Source of the DNA: Trichosphaerium sp. ATCC 40318
Taxonomy: Eukaryota; Discosea; Flabellinia; Trichosidae
Reading direction: 5' to 3'
Assembly (NCBI GenBank): GCA_038496445.1
Contig: JALMLS010000421.1
Span: forward strand, 62,001-126,000
DNA: 64,000 nucleotides
The translations under genes were made by a program, and so were the position numbers. Of the stretch, positions 23,543 to 34,482 are shown piece after piece; within the stretch, counting starts at the first letter, position 1, and the number at the start of each line of letters is the position of its first letter. Below the pieces are notes generated by a model, which had not been told where the DNA came from, searched no databases, and saw only the letters and a list, made by a program, of their open reading frames with translations.

Positions 23543-25017
23543 ATGGCACGCGCGCTTAAAAATAGTAACCTACCCACAGAAACGTACGTTTGATACTTCG
23601 TATTACTCTCCGCAATTACAAAGCAATTTACTTAACTAAGTTTCCTATTTAATCAAACGACGCCATAAACACTCGCAATAACGTCGTAAACGCTCTTCTA
23701 ATCTTTTTTAGCGTAACTAAGGCTCAAATAGCTCCAACACTCACAGACCTTCCTCTCGAGATAGCTAGCCACGTACTAAGTTATCTAAACAAAAGCAGAT
23801 ACGCATCAGCGCAGACATGCCGATTTTTATCTCGAGCTGTCCATCAGAACGTAGGCTACGTAACAGCGTATCTGATGTCTGTAGATGACTGCTGTATAGC
23901 AGCGCAGCACCAAGGATTACGTTTCAATACAATGTTCAAGTGTAACATCGAGTCAATGACAGACAAAGACATCAAGGAGCTATCCGGAGTGAAACACGTG
24001 AGCTTAGTAAACCAAGAAAAAATAACAGATATTGGTATTTCTCAACTTTCCGGAGTTCATACTTTGAATCTATACCTCTCTCCTGGTATAACAGATAAGT
24101 CCCTTGAAGCTTTATCTGGTGTCCATACAATAGATCTTAGTTGGTGTAAGAATATCACTGATGAAGGACTTAAACATCTTGCAGGAGTTCACTCTATAAA
24201 ACTTAACAACTGCTCTAAAATAACAGATAAAGGCATCTCTGAATTGGCTGGTGTACATACCATGGAAATCGTTCAATGTCAGTTAATAACAGATAAAGGT
24301 ATAAAAGCTATAGCAGGCGTTAAGTCTCTCAATTGTCAAGGGTGTAGACTAGTGACAGATGAAGGGATAAGAGCTTTATCTGGTATAAAATCAATTGGTC
24401 TATTTCTTGTTTCAGTGACAGATAGAGGACTTGAGGCTTTAAGTGGTATTCATACTATAGACTTAAGCAATTGTAGAGATGTTACTGATAAAGGTATTTC
24501 TTATCTTTCAGGCGTTCATACTATATCTCTGTCTGGATGTAACATATCAGATGAAGGGTTAAGGCATCTTTCTGGTGTTAAGAAGATTGACTTGAGTTTT
24601 TGTTCTGATATCACTGATAAAGGACTTCGTTCTTTAGTTGGTGTACAGGATATAACAGTAGCAAGTTGTAATAAGATTACAGATAAGGGATTAGGTTATC
24701 TTAGAGGTGTACAAGTTGTTGTTATTGAGAATTGTAAGAGAGTTTCTGGGATATGTTTCTTTGATCTTGTTGGTATAAAGAAACTTTGGATGCGTGGTCT
24801 TTTGGTTACAGATAGCTCTCTTAGTATTCTTGGATCGTCTCTACGTCTTCTATCTCTGACAGACTGTCATTTTGTTAGCAATGAGGCGATTATGGGACTA
24901 AAACGATTAAGGCATCTTCATGTCCATGATTGTGCGAATATAACTCAAAAAGGACTTGAAGAGTACAAGAAGATTAATCGCAGGGTTAAACTTAATTTAA
25001 ATAGAGGTAATTGGTGA
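23543..25017 (+). CDS. F-box/LRR protein B (2 exons)
   Basis: Exon 1 (23543-23583, MARALKNSNLPTE) is joined by a GTACGT donor and a TTTTTAG acceptor to exon 2 (23712-25017), giving 448 residues. The F-box lies at about residues 25-65 (LTDLPLEIASHVLSYLNKSR then YASAQTCRFLSRAVHQNVG). About fifteen LRRs follow, with core ITDKGLxxLSGVHTIDLSxC, cysteine-containing FBXL type. The last repeats are more divergent (LRLLSLTDCHFVSNEAIMGL). It lacks the MNFxxVSV module of paralogues A and C. Predicted SCF substrate receptor. Sits head-to-tail with paralogue C, 640 nt downstream. Confidence 0.86.
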
Positions 25018-25661
25018 ATAAAGAGTACCAAGGATTAAATATCTAGTTGCTTCAACGATAACTTTACACTCAAATTAAGCCAGTTGCCCACATCGCTTTT
25101 GAGCTCCAAATCCTAAGGTAGCAGTGCTCGATATCACGTGGAGAGAAACTTGTGTTTATTTTCGATGGGATAGTTTTTTCGGAATTCCGAAAACAAAAAT
25201 TCGAAAGTGTAGAAAGATGCATAGCTAGGGCAGTCCACTAAACTAGAAAGCGCCTGGTTCACTTATGGTCGGGTCCTCGCTGTGCTCGGAACTAGAACCC
25301 GACCTTCATTCACATATAGTGATCCATTGGTGGGTATAGGCATTCGGTTTTTGTATCGAATTCTATTTTTTCGAATTTTTTCTTTCGAAAAATTCGGAAA
25401 ATACGTGGGTCCGTTTTCGATTGCTACGCGAAGGTAACACTACTGTTATGTACAGAAACATAGCAAGCGCTTGAACAGCAATAATTGAGGGTCAATAATA
25501 AGGCGGTTTCACCGCTGTTTAAGCTCGATTACAAGAAACAGAAATACTCGGAAACGGTACAAACAGCATGTTTATTGCGTTTTAGCATATGTTTGACTTT
25601 TTACTCTTAATTGACACGTGGATTCTAAACTTAAAACTCGTACCCACCGGTGGCACAAATC
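25018..25661. other. Intergenic region with several perfect inverted repeats
   Basis: No gene. An 18-bp palindrome TTTTCGGAATTCCGAAAA lies near 25174. GGTCGGGT and ACCCGACC form an 8-bp stem with a 22-nt loop at 25267-25304. A further CGAATTTTT/AAAAATTCG inverted pair lies near 25375-25400. CACGTG occurs near 25136 and 25616. It could be a small MITE- or SINE-like element; I cannot define ends. Confidence 0.4.
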
Positions 25662-26786
25662 ATGAGTTTTTCAGGCGTTTCAGTTGACCAAGTACTCGCT
25701 TACTACTGCGAGAACCACAAGGAAGCATTAGGCAAAATTACAGGCGAACAACACGCGCCATTCGTAAAACAAGTCGAAAGTATCGTAAACGCGTCAAATG
25801 CGAGTCTTGTAAAACAACTCGAACAACATCTTTACAATACAAACTCCAAAGCAGCCGATAATACCGATGATCAAGATACAGCGTATCCTGAGTACACTGA
25901 ACACAAGAAAGCAAAAACGTACAGTGAAAAAACGTGCTTCATTTTGTTAATCTGACTTAATGCCTGTAGTTCACGTGCGAGTGAAGAACTTAATATTGTT
26001 AATTTCCCACCAGAGGTTATTGTAAATATTCTGCGTCATACAGAATCGGAAGCTAGATTCTCTGTTGCTCAGTCATGTCGTTTGATGGCTGATATCATTC
26101 ATGATGTTGTTGGATACACAGATGTTTATCTGCATTCTATTTCAGATATTTTAAAGATGCGACAATACAAAGGCATCATGAACAACAGCTTAATGGAGAT
26201 TTGCAAAACAAAAGATACAATACAGTCATTGCTTGCTGGTTGTAGAAATATCTTCGTGTACGACAAAAAAATTAATGATAGGGATCTAAAACAGTTTGCT
26301 GGTGTTCACACCATTTTTCTGGTGAGGTGTAATAGTATCACAGATAAAGGTATCAAAGCACTCAAAGGTGTTCATGAAATTAGGATTGCTGAATGTGACC
26401 AGATTACAGACGAAGGGATTGAAGCACTCAAAGGTGTTCATAAAATTGAGCTTCAAAGTACTAAGCTTACAAACAAAAGCATTGCATCGCTTGAAGGTGT
26501 TCATACAATTACCCTAAAGAGCTGTAATCAAATTACAGATGAAGGGATTAAAGCACTCAGAGGTGTTCATGAAATTACAATTGATAGATGTCACCGAATT
26601 ACGGATGTTGGGGTTACAATGCTGAAAGGCATTCATTCTATTAATATTAGCCAATGTAGACGTGTGACTTCTGTAGGAATTGACAAACTCGAATACCTCT
26701 CGCCTTTGTCCAATATTCAATTCAAAAGGTATAACATAAATATAGTAGATATTGATTTTCTCTCCAAGCTCAACAAGAACGTGTGA
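25662..26786 (+). CDS. F-box/LRR protein C (2 exons)
   Basis: I start at ATG 25662 (MSFSGVSVDQVLAYYCENHK) because it aligns with paralogue A; an ATG four codons upstream is also possible. A short intron (25934-25969, 36 nt, GTGCTT...TAG) removes a stop and restores the frame before the F-box (NFPPEVIVNILRHTESEARF then SVAQSCRLMADIIHDVVG). Seven or so LRRs follow (ITDEGIEALKGVHKIELQST), ending LSKLNKNV at 26786. Predicted SCF adaptor. The segment after the F-box (DILKMRQYKGIMNNS) is shared with paralogue A only. Confidence 0.83.
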
Positions 26787-26942
26787 ATCTAACTAATAAA
26801 CAACAAATATTTAAGTTGTTCTTGGAACTTTTTTTCCAAGTAGTTGCACTTAACAAGCCCTTTTCATCCTGCCAAGAGTCAAAAGAAATGTGCGATCATT
26901 CTTACCCAAAAGTCAATGGAAACGATATTCGACTATATTTTT

Positions 26943-28895
26943 AACTACATTTTTTGATTCCTTCAGCAATCCTGTATAAAAGGTACAGTGTCTCGCTTTT
27001 CTTCCAGATCCATTAGTCATTTACTACAATTACATGTGAAATTTCGCAAGCTTGCTTGCATGGATCTTTTTTTTCTAGGCCACGTTTGATGTTTTTATCT
27101 GCTAGGGAATTGCAATAGCTAAAAAAGAATCAAAGTATATAGCTGGTTGCTCGATGATTTGAAACGCAACTATGAGCAATAACATCTATTTTATTCTACT
27201 TATACAACGCTCTGCAATGGCGGTTTTTCCTTCATGTTGTTGAAACGAAAACAAGTGATATACCTATGTCTATAGTACCACTTACTTCTTCTTTTTTACC
27301 TTTTCGTGGTTCCAAAGTAAGTGTCATTGGTGCAAGTCTCTCTTTAAGTGTACTTTTCATATCTTTACGCTTAACAACTGGTATATTAGATGTTTCTTCT
27401 TGTAGTTTTTTAAGATCAATAACACATTCCCCCATAAAGTCATCAGAACCAATAAGATCTTTGTCCCTATTGAAAAAACAATCAAAAAAAAATATCACGT
27501 GATACTTGTTTCAAAAAAAACCTCAGAAGGTGTTTGCATTACATACCAGCATTCTATTTTTAAATAGCCCTGTCCGTCTGCATACACTTGGTAAAGATGA
27601 GTAAACTCGTTCCAAGTTGGATTAAGTGTCTTTTTTATGACTTTTGTAGTATAAGGTACACCAGGAAACTTCTTGCTTATTTTTTTGTGCCTATTGCTAT
27701 CGGCAATAACCATTGCTTTGAGGTAAGGATCAGATGTACCACCAAAATCTTTTGCTGCTAACTCTTTACCACTACGCAATTCAACTCCAACATACAAACC
27801 TAACAAGTATAAGACCAATACCTTTTTTTGGTTTTATTTCTGTTATGACAATTATAGTGCATTGTAACTGTTCCAAAAAAAAACGTTCAAAAAAAAAAAC
27901 AATTGCAATGAGACCGCAGGCGCTGTACTACAATTTTGAGAAAAAAAAAATGAAACGGATAAAGTCTGTTGCTGGTTTTCCTTTTTGAGAAAAGAAAAAA
28001 AAAAACTGAGCGTTAACTTGACGTGACTTGACAACAACAAAAATAAAAATATGGTATATACGTACTGTTTCTATGTGGGCGCGTAGAAGTAGGAGTGTAG
28101 CGTGTGGTAGTTGTTCTCATGCCTCCACCGCCATCCCAACCATGGTGCCTTGCAATATCGGCGTAAATAGACATTATTAGTTAGTTGTGATGCGACCTAG
28201 AGTTCTTTTGAGGAAATTGATAGCACGTTTTGACCAAAACATGACGGGTATTTTTCACACTTCGGTTCTGTCTTCGGGTTTGCCCGAAATTCTTTTTTCT
28301 TCGGTTTACAAGTTCTAAGTACATGGTACAGACTCAGTACATTGTAAAGCGAGCAATTTGGCAACTATTCGCTAAACACGAACGAACTTAATCGTCAAAT
28401 TGTGGGAAAATACACATATTTTCTAGATTCAGAAAATTACAATAAATAGAAAACTTCCTTATGTTTCAGTACAGTTGTAACGCTCCAAATGTAGTCATAT
28501 TACACTTGGCTTAAATCCTAACTTGTTCTTAATATACAGCTTCTAACTTGCTGTTCCTTAAAGGACCTTAAACTCCCATACGGTAACATAAAAAATAAGG
28601 GAAACATAGTGTTTAGGTTCCATTACAAATACAATAGCGTCGTTAAATGTCATTCAGAAATTCTTGAGTTCAAAACAAGCCACAACTTCCACAATGAAGA
28701 AAAATCAAATATCAACACCATCAAAAGTGCTAAAAATGCAATAGCTGTTAAAAAATTTCTTACGCTTACAGACTGCTTAAAAACAGCCTGAAAATGCTTG
28801 TAATACGTAATAAACAACGCGAATAGCTACCACATGCAAAAATAAAATACATTGGACATGCCTAAGCGGGCACGTGTTCTGCTGCGCTAATATAA
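26943..28895 (-). repeat. C2 cassette, copy 2 (arm of an inverted duplication)
   Basis: Reverse-complement counterpart of 18419-20230 plus the 150-bp repeat at its far end. Its left boundary abuts a run of As at about 26940 and its right boundary abuts the DEP gene at about 28896. Here the 150-bp repeat, 3' flank, gene and 5' flank are contiguous, so this may be the most complete cassette. Confidence 0.7.
27232..28174 (-). CDS. C2-domain protein, copy 2 (3 exons)
   Basis: Paralogue of the gene at 19397 with the same three-exon plan and the same start (MSIYADIARHHGWDGGGGMR, ATG at 28174). The C2 core is intact: LYVGVELRSGKELAAKDFGG, TSDPYLKAMV, TLNPTWNEF, LKIECW, DKDLIGSDDFMGE, ending SLVFVSTT. 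Calcium-loop aspartates are present. Intron 1 (about 28060-27810) is longer than in copy 1 and contains A- and T-runs around CGTTCAAAAA and GAGAAAAAAA. Intron 2 again contains TCACGTGA. No disabling change seen. Confidence 0.83.
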
Positions 28896-29485
28896 CGAAT
28901 TTAGACAGGAAATACCTCCTTAAAAAATTCAAAGACTGTTTTATTGGCCATGAAGCTGTACGTCTTGTTTTTAACGAGTTTGGCTGTTTTTTAGCCGACG
29001 TTATTGGTTAGATTTTGTGTAGTTCTTTTTTTTTTCCGGAGTTAAGACGGTTTCTCCGTTACTTTTTCTTGCCTTGAGTTCGCCACATCTGAAGCAATTG
29101 ATAGGTAACGTGGATAACCAAAAACGTACCATCATGTTCTAGAGAGCAAGCAGAGTTAATTGGGAACTACATGATGGAGCACGGACATTTTGATCACGTT
29201 CTCGATGAGCATTCATTTAAAGGTTAGTTATTATTATTCTCCTCGCTATCCACCGTATGGTACCTCTTCGCTGTCTACCTATAGTAAAATCAATAAACAA
29301 GGCATAAAGTATTTGGAATATCACGCGATTTTTTGGTAGTTGGTAGCAGCTTGTTGCTAAAAACTTTTTTTAGATGGTCCTCTTTTCTACAGATTTAATA
29401 AAGTCACTTCGAATATACGAGAGAAATTTGATATTGTATGTTTCATTCAAGTTTTACTAATATTTTCTAGAAAGTGAGTTTTTAG
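28893..29485 (+). CDS. DEP-domain protein, 5' end missing or unclear (4-5 exons)
   Basis: Exons spell a DEP domain, a small membrane- and GPCR/RGS-associated module: RKYLLKKFKDCFIGHEAVRL with VFNEFG, then FATSEAID, REQAELIGNYMMEHGHFDHV then LDEHSFK, then DGPLFYRFNKVTSNIREKFD. Joining exon 5 gives IKVSF and a TAG at 29483-29485. Donors include GTTAGT and GTATGT. No start codon is evident: the first exon begins right beside the end of the C2 cassette duplication (28895), so the gene may have been cut there. With only DEP visible, its larger role cannot be told. Confidence 0.6.
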
Positions 29486-30717
29486 CACTTTTAGCAGATC
29501 TAGCAAGATCTGACACTTCTGTCAAATGGTGTAGATCTATCACAATGTGAACTATTTGTGCTACAATGTTGTCCTTCATTGTATGACTTAGGTACCTTAC
29601 GGTAAGTGATAGCAAAATTTTCAATGTAAGTTTCAACAGACTAGGGAAGATGATCGCAGTATTTTACCTACGCCAACTGTACACGGTACGATCAAACCAC
29701 AGAGGTGTTCAATGCGCTAAAAGCGAATTAAAAAGGTATGATGTCCTACAAAGCTATCGCATTACCGCCAAACACGGTACGAATGCCTCAAACACTGTTT
29801 GCTGTATGTTTTGCTTCAAAAAATCAACGTACGTGTACAACTTACTAGCGCTACGCTAGCGCTACGCTAGCGCCTATCCCACGCTAACAGAAGCGCTATG
29901 GTAGCATCCAAGCAGCAATGAAGGTGTAACAACGTCAAAACCGCCCCAAAACACCACCAGCGTTGCTGTAGGCTTTGTAAACGCCGCTAGGCGTCAAATA
30001 TGTAAATAAAAAAGTTTGCTCTGGGGTTTGTTAAATCACGTGGGTTTGAAACGGTTGGATTCACTGGACAGGCGTGAGGGTAGATCACATTTAAAAAAAT
30101 GACAATTTGCAAGATCTGTCAGAAGTGTCAAATCCGTCAGATCTGACAGATCGGGCAGAAACTGGATTTTTTTTGCTAAAAGTCAGTCTGTCTCAAAACT
30201 TGAATGAAACGGACAATAAGTACCAATCCTGGAACTTTGAATCAATAATCAAGGCATGTCAAAAGGGAGACAATCCATTGAATATCATGACAAGGTGAGG
30301 AGAAAAACAAATTTCTTTAGAACTAGCCCTTATTTTTGTCAAGGACATGGAAGAATCTATTTTAACCACGTGCGGTTTAAGTAGAACAAATATGATAAGA
30401 CAACCCTACCACTCTCACGGCCGTCCAGACACTTACCAGTCATGTATTCATTAGGTTTTAACTCTAATTTCGAAAAAAAAAACGGTTTAATTTTTCACTT
30501 GTTAAAATTCACTTTCGTGAGCTGTAACTGGTACATGAATATCTCTTTGCTTCTAATCAATTTTTCCCCGTTTTATGTTAATAAGTTCCTATCACATATA
30601 CTTTCTTACGTTTCCTGGTTCACGTGGAGTGTACCAATATATCAAATTTACACGAAACACGATAGGCAAACAGTTTCTAACTTAAAATTATTTTACAATA
30701 TCAAAGTACACTGCGCC
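29486..30717. other. Intergenic with short repeats, no gene confirmed
   Basis: Contains a compact GC-rich tandem of CGCTACGCTAG at about 29848-29873 and mirrored AAGATCTGACACTTCTGTC / GATCTGTCAGAAGTGTC sequences near 29505 and 30112. An exon-like frame near 30228-30295 (NFESIIKACQKGDNPLNIMT) followed by GTGAGG is not joined to anything. The hydrophobic ORF at 30442-30813 is read as upstream noncoding DNA of the ankyrin gene. Confidence 0.4.
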
Positions 30718-31728
30718 ATGACAGAACTACAGAGTGAAGAAAACCAACATTTAACAGGTGAAAGAATACAACGCTTTCATTACAATATTGTTAACAATAC
30801 CTTTTCTAGATGAACTTTCCAGCAATGTTTCAAGTTGCCTTATTAAACTTACATGGTTTTTCGCAGGTTCCTAATGCCTTATAAGAAAATAGCTTTTTCT
30901 AACTAATTGTAGCAAAAAATGGGTTTGTTGAAATTGTATCGTCATTAATTAAAGTGAATGTGAACGTTGATGTTGCTGATAACGAAGGGAAAACAGCTTT
31001 GATTTGGGCCGGTAATATAGCTTTGACACGTGTTTTCTCACGATACTTTTTAGCACAATGTGGATACAATAAAATCGTAGCAATGTTAATCAAGGCTAGT
31101 GCAAACACTGAGGCTGTTGATGAAGATGGAAGAACAGCTTTGATCATCGCAGGTAAAGTGAACTAACGCAGTTGTATCCCAGTCCTTGGCTTTGCCGTCT
31201 ACAAATTTGTAACCGTCTTGTAAGAAAATCAGAATTTTTGCGAAATTGTTTGATGTGCAATTGGCGGAATTGTATTTTGATTCTGGTTCTTTTTTAGCCA
31301 GCTACAAAACTTACTCATGTCACTATTTAGCACAATGGGGACACAATAAAGTTGTATCAATGTTAATCGATGCCAACACAAATATTGAGGCCATTGATTA
31401 CGATGAAAACAATGCTTTGGGTTGGGCAGGTATTGCAACATATGAAATAAGAATACATGCGCTTGCTCATACACTTTTAAGCATACAACGGACACAGTGA
31501 AGTTACATCAATGCTAATCAACGCTAAAGCAAATATTGAGGCTGTTGATAAATACAAAAATACAGCTATGATGTGGGCGGGTAAATCAACATCACGATAC
31601 AACATGTCATAGCTCACTACTACTTAGTGCTAAGAAAACACAATACAATGTTACCAATATTCTACAAAGCCAATGCAAATCTTGATACAGAAATTAATGA
31701 TGCTGGTTCAGGTGCTCCTGCAATTTAA
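30718..31728 (+). CDS. Ankyrin-repeat protein, one repeat per exon (7 exons)
   Basis: ATG 30718 (MTELQSEENQHLT) starts a chain of exons that all join after the first base of a codon (phase 1). Exon 3 reads KNGFVEIVSSLIKVNVNVDV then ADNEGKTALIWA. The next exons read AQCGYNKIVAMLIKASANTE then AVDEDGRTALIIA; AQWGHNKVVSMLIDANTNIE; and YNGHSEVTSMLINAKANIEA. The last exon (MLPIFYKANANLDTEINDAG) is a degenerate cap ending at TAA 31726-31728. These are ankyrin repeats, protein-interaction modules of 33 residues. Introns are 40-115 nt. Symmetric phase-1 exons let repeats be gained or lost without frame damage. Confidence 0.75.
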
Positions 31729-32552
31729 CATCGCAACTATTTAGTAATTGTTTATCGTAGTAATAATACCAGACCAAAAAAAAGTGGCAAGACTTTCTTT
31801 TCTTGTTGATTAAACGACTGATAAAAATGCACCTTCATCTGTTGAAGCATTTGTTACTTTCTTAAAATACTGTCCAAGCGGCAAACAATGCCAATCACTG
31901 TGGAAAACGTGTTCATCAAACTTCAAGTTTGATTTTGAAAAAAAACTGATAGAATGGCTTCCGTACTTGGAACGCTACCACGATATATGATAGTTTACTA
32001 ATCATATAACCTGTAGCCAACACGTTCTTATTTTAAACTGGCAATGGAAAAAGGCATTTGCTACTTAATTTGTTCTATTTACACACCCACATACTTTAAA
32101 GTACTACCCACAATATCCACAAATTGTACACGCTAACTAACTGCTTTACCAGGACTTTTTGAAAGAGAAGTTTTGGAAGCTAGATGGAGAATTAATGTCT
32201 GGTATCTTGCTTGATATGCCTGATGATGCATGGAATAAAAAGAGTGAATTACAATACGAATGTAGTGCAGGTACAAGTCACTGCTGACACTATTTGTAAA
32301 AGTTGCAAAATTGTACAGTGCAAAAAGACTAGACATGTTTCGCTTGTTGAAAATGTTATGTCAATGTTAGAGTATGAGTTTCGCTGCAATGTAAATAATT
32401 GTTGCCATCCAAGAATGACATACGTTTTTGTCCTAATTGTTTGGCCTGTGTTTTGGATTTGAACTATGTCTATCCCCTACGTCTATCCTTACACAGGTAC
32501 CAACCAATAAATACTACACCACCGACAAACGTTAAATTCGACTATGTTGTAA
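31729..32552. other. Decayed coding-like sequence, no intact gene
   Basis: Plus-strand fragments DFLKEKFWKLDGELMSGILL (near 32155) and CKKTRHVSLVENVMSMLEYE (near 32322) look like old exons; the latter resembles the minus-strand fragment at 18350. Frames are broken by stops and no splice solution was found. Confidence 0.4.
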
Positions 32553-34060
32553 TCACATTTTTTTTGATTCCTTCAGCAATCCTGTACCTTTATAAAAGGT
32601 ACAATTTCTCGCTTTTCTTCCAGATCCATTAGTCATTTAATACAATTACAAGGGAATTTTCGCTAGCTTGCTTGCATGGATCTTTTCTAGTCAAGTTTGA
32701 TGAATTATCAGTTAGGGAATTGCAATAGCTAAAAAGAACCAAAGTATAAAGTTAGTCGCTTGATGTTAAACACAACTACGAGTAATAACATTCATTTATT
32801 CTACTTATACAAACCTCTGTAATGGTGGTTTTTTCCTTCATGAAATGAAAACAAGTGATATACCTATGTCTATAGTACCACTTACTTTATCTTTTTTACC
32901 TTTTCGTGGTTCCAAAGTAAGTGTCATTGGTGCAAGTCTCTCGTTAAGTGTACTTTTCATATCTTTATGCTTAACAACTGGTATATTAGATGTTTCTTCT
33001 TGTAGTTTTTTAAGATCAACAACACATTCCCCCATAAAGTCATCAAAACCAATAAGATCTTTATCCCTATCGAAAAAAAAAATCAAAAAAAACATGTGAT
33101 TGTTCTAAAAAAAACCTAAGAAGGTTTGCTTTACATACCAGCATTCTATTTTTAAATAGCTCTGTCGATCTGCATACACTTGGTACATTTGAGTAAACTC
33201 GTTCCAAGTTGGATTAAGTGTCTTTTTTATGACTTTTGTAGTATATGGTTGGCCAGGAAACTTCTTGCTTATTTTTTTGTCTGTATTGGTTTCGGCAATA
33301 ACCATTACTCTGAGGTAAGGATCAGATGTTCCACCAAAATCTTTTGCTTCTAACTCTTTACCACTACGTAATTCAACACCAACATACAATCCTAACAGGT
33401 AAAAGACTTAGAAATACAGGAAAACACACGTTTAGTGAAAAAACAGAAATAAAACCAAAAAAAGTAACAAAGATAAAAATATTCCGGTGCTAGTAGCGGT
33501 GAATAAATGTTACGTACTGTTTTTAGCTGGCGTAGAAGTAGGAGTGTAGCGTGTAGTAGTTGTTCTCATGCCTCCACCACCATCCCAACCATGGTGCCTT
33601 GCAATATCGGCGTAAATAGACATTATTAGTTAGTTGTGATGCGACCTAGAGTTCTTTTGCGTAAATTGAAACCACACCTTGACCAAAACGTGACGGGTAT
33701 TTTTCACACTTCGGTTTTCGCTTCGGGTTTGCCCGAAATTCTTTTTTCTTCGGTTTACAAGTTCTAAGTACATGGTACAGACTCAGTACATTATAAAGCG
33801 AGCAATTTGGCAACTATTCGCTAAACACGAACCAACTTAATCGTAAAATTGTGGGAAAATACACATATTTTCTAGATTCAGAAAATTACAATAAATAGAA
33901 TACTACTTTCTTATGTTCCTACAAGAATACTACATCCTTATGTTTCAGTACAATTGTAACGCTCCAGATGTAGTCGCGTTACGCTCAGCTTAAATCCTAA
34001 CTTGTTCATTATACAGCTTTTAACATCCTACCTAACTTGTCGTTCCTTAAAGAACCTTTA
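32553..34060 (-). repeat. C2 cassette, copy 3
   Basis: Same orientation and order as copy 2: 150-bp repeat (32553-32700), 3' flank, C2 gene, 5' flank to about 34060. It is more diverged in the flanks (for example AACATGTGATT replaces the intronic TCACGTGA), and joins copy 3 of the coding-like repeat at about 34060. Confidence 0.65.
32838..33623 (-). CDS. C2-domain protein, copy 3 (3 exons)
   Basis: ATG 33623, same exon plan as copies 1 and 2. Exon 2 reads YVGVELRSGKELEAKDFGG, TSDPYLRVMV, KTLNPTWNEF, SYLKIECW; exon 3 reads DKDLIGFDDFMGECVVDL and ends SLVFIS at 32838. One loop change (FDD for SDD) lies next to the calcium-binding aspartates but keeps them. Intron 1 is short here, like copy 1 and unlike copy 2. 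Probably functional. Confidence 0.82.
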
Positions 34061-34260
34061 AAAACTAGACAATTAAATAAAAATGGCAAGCATCAGAAAC
34101 TATTGGTAAAAAATGAGTTTCTCTGCAATTATTGCCATCCAAGAATGACATACGTTTTTGTCCTAACTATTTGGTCCTGTGTTTTGGATTTGAACTATGT
34201 CTATCCCGTACGTCTGTACTTATACAGGTACCAACCTATACTACACTACCGACAACGTTA
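34060..34260 (+). repeat. Dispersed degenerate coding-like repeat, copy 3
   Basis: Plus-strand frame LNKNGKHQKLLVKNEFLCNY then CHPRMTYVFVL matches the minus-strand frame at 17350-17680 and the plus-strand frame at about 32395. It sits between the third C2 cassette and the PH gene. Confidence 0.5.
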
Positions 34261-34482
34261 AACAAAGTAGTATCATTTTGAGGTATCCTTGAAAGAATAT
34301 TTACTGTACACGTTCTCCAAACAGAAACTACATTTGATTACAAAAAGAACCTACGTTGCCGTGTAGGAGAATAAATTTCACCATGATTCCCAAAATCAAT
34401 GGAACTTGTTTCCCTCCTGAATGTATCTAACAAGTGAGAGAGATCTACAACATATCAGCTGTTTAGAAGTGTACTGGTACGT

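Noticed and set aside
30442-30813. 123-codon hydrophobic ORF
   Set aside because: Overlaps the start and first intron of the ankyrin gene, whose exons join in frame; composition is simply AT-rich noncoding DNA.
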